From Qipengyuania pacifica (GTDB taxonomy: Bacteria; Pseudomonadota; Alphaproteobacteria; Sphingomonadales; Sphingomonadaceae), in the NCBI RefSeq assembly GCF_019857205.1, contig NZ_JAHWXO010000002.1, positions 310,001 to 374,000 on the forward strand: DNA of 64,000 bases, in the 5' to 3' direction. Below, one piece after another: positions 63,409 through 64,000 of this stretch. Below the pieces are notes generated by a model. It made no database searches. It was given only the letters and a program-made list of their open reading frames with translations, and was not told the origin of the DNA. How positions within the stretch are numbered: position 1 is the stretch's first letter; every line of letters starts with the position of its first letter. A program made the translations under genes and the position numbers.

Positions 63409-64000
63409 AAGCTTCGCGGTACCTCTTGACGACGCGGAGTGCGATAAAGTTGAGGCCCAAGGTGACCATGAACAGGACAAACCCCAGCGCAAAGGCGCTC
63501 AGAGTGGCGGGATGATCGAAACTTCCTTCGCCTGTAAGCATGGCCACGATCTGCACAGTGACCGTGGTCATCGATTCGAGCGGGTTGGCAGTGAGATTGG
63601 CGGCAGTCGACGCGGCCATCACCACGATCATCGTTTCACCGATCGCGCGGCTGACAGCGAGCATGATGCCGGCAACGATGCCGGGCAGGGCTGCGGGCAC
63701 AAGGACGCGGCGGATGGTTTCGTTCGTCGTCGCCCCCATCGCGAGACTTCCGTCACGCATGGATTGGGGCACGGCGGCAATGCTGTCGTCAGCCATGGAC
63801 GAAACGAAGGGAATGATCATCACGCCCATCACCAGGCCTGCGGCAAGCGCACTTTCGCTGGACGGGTTCGTCGCGCCTAGAGAGATGGCGATATTGCGGA
63901 TGGCCGGAGCAATGGTCAGCGCAGCGAAATAACCGTAGACCACGGTCGGCACACCGGCGAGGATTTCAAGCGCAGGCTTGATCCATTTACGCAGGGCCGG
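63401..64000 (-). CDS. pstC: Phosphate ABC transporter permease PstC (5' end cut by window edge)
   Basis: Only the C-terminal about 199 codons are visible. The sequence begins around RKWIKPALEILAGVPTVVYG, the typical coupling region, and contains the EAA loop DGSLAMGATTNETIRRVLVPAALPGI and four to five membrane helices. It overlaps pstA by 8 bp. The pstS gene and operon promoter, where a Pho box would be expected, lie beyond the right edge. Confidence 0.95.
   Translation of the reverse strand, partial: PALRKWIKPALEILAGVPTVVYGYFAALTIAPAIRNIAISLGATNPSSESALAAGLVMGVMIIPFVSSMADDSIAAVPQSMRDGSLAMGATTNETIRRVLVPAALPGIVAGIMLAVSRAIGETMIVVMAASTAANLTANPLESMTTVTVQIVAMLTGEGSFDHPATLSAFALGFVLFMVTLGLNFIALRVVKRYREAYD

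Noticed and set aside
1..64000. CRISPR arrays, insertion sequences, prophage or integrase genes
   Set aside because: I read both strands for regularly spaced repeats, transposase motifs and terminal repeats and found none.

Overview
This window is a chromosomal segment of an alphaproteobacterium. It most likely belongs to the Sphingomonadales, close to Erythrobacter/Altererythrobacter. The evidence is the GC-rich codon use, the gene families (a DUF2842 membrane protein, an SdhE-type FAD assembly factor, a PrsK/PrsR signalling pair, a short-chain fatty-acyl XRE regulator next to isocitrate lyase), and one precise match to the alphaproteobacterial LexA box. Genes are densely packed, often with 4-bp ATGA overlaps. 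I see no insertion sequence, prophage or CRISPR array.

Layout. 1-5.9 kb: repair genes mfd (cut by the left edge) and recG, with sdhE between them. 5.9-8.5 kb: a ketosamine kinase overlapping a low-molecular-weight phosphatase, then a CHASE3-GGDEF protein. 8.5-12.7 kb: acetyl-CoA synthetase, divergent from a TonB-dependent receptor, then an entericidin-like lipoprotein. 13-16 kb: an AI-2E-family membrane protein and a second GGDEF protein. 16.4-21.3 kb: tRNA-Pro, thyA and a branched-chain 2-oxoacid dehydrogenase operon (E1 alpha, E1 beta, E2, no E3). 21.7-23.5 kb: tRNA-Asp, a DUF2842 gene, 5-formyl-THF cyclo-ligase, 6S RNA and zapA. 23.6-31.2 kb: transketolase, gap, pgk, a thioesterase, a flavodoxin-like reductase, class I aldolase and thiE. 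31.3-35.2 kb: cell-wall enzymes (L,D-transpeptidase, M23 peptidase), efp and an inositol-phosphatase. 35.7-39 kb: tRNA-Leu, a DASS/TrkA-C transporter and a secreted M20 hydrolase. 39-42.5 kb: isocitrate lyase and its probable divergent regulator. 42.9-49.5 kb: a sugar transferase with prsK, prsR and a TPR lipoprotein. 49.6-55.7 kb: transporters and panB. 55.7-59.9 kb: a flavin-binding protein, the radical SAM/UdgX DNA-repair pair and an extensin-like protein. 59.9-64 kb: phoB, phoU, pstB, pstA and pstC (cut by the right edge).

How the genes work together. A two-carbon and branched-acyl theme runs through acs, the bkd operon and aceA with its regulator. A central-carbon block joins tkt, gap, pgk and class I aldolase. 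A phosphate block carries pst/pho. DNA repair appears twice: mfd/recG, and the radical SAM/UdgX operon, whose promoter is covered by a LexA box ending two bases before the start codon. Promoters with 17-bp spacing can be read for all three tRNA genes and for bkd.

The most interesting points are the SOS-controlled, apparently leaderless radical SAM/UdgX operon; a possible small RNA with its own terminator beside tRNA-Pro; tRNA-Leu and tRNA-Asp whose encoded CCA ends lie inside inverted repeats; the overlapping ketosamine-kinase/phosphatase pair; and a prs signalling module with no exosortase beside it.
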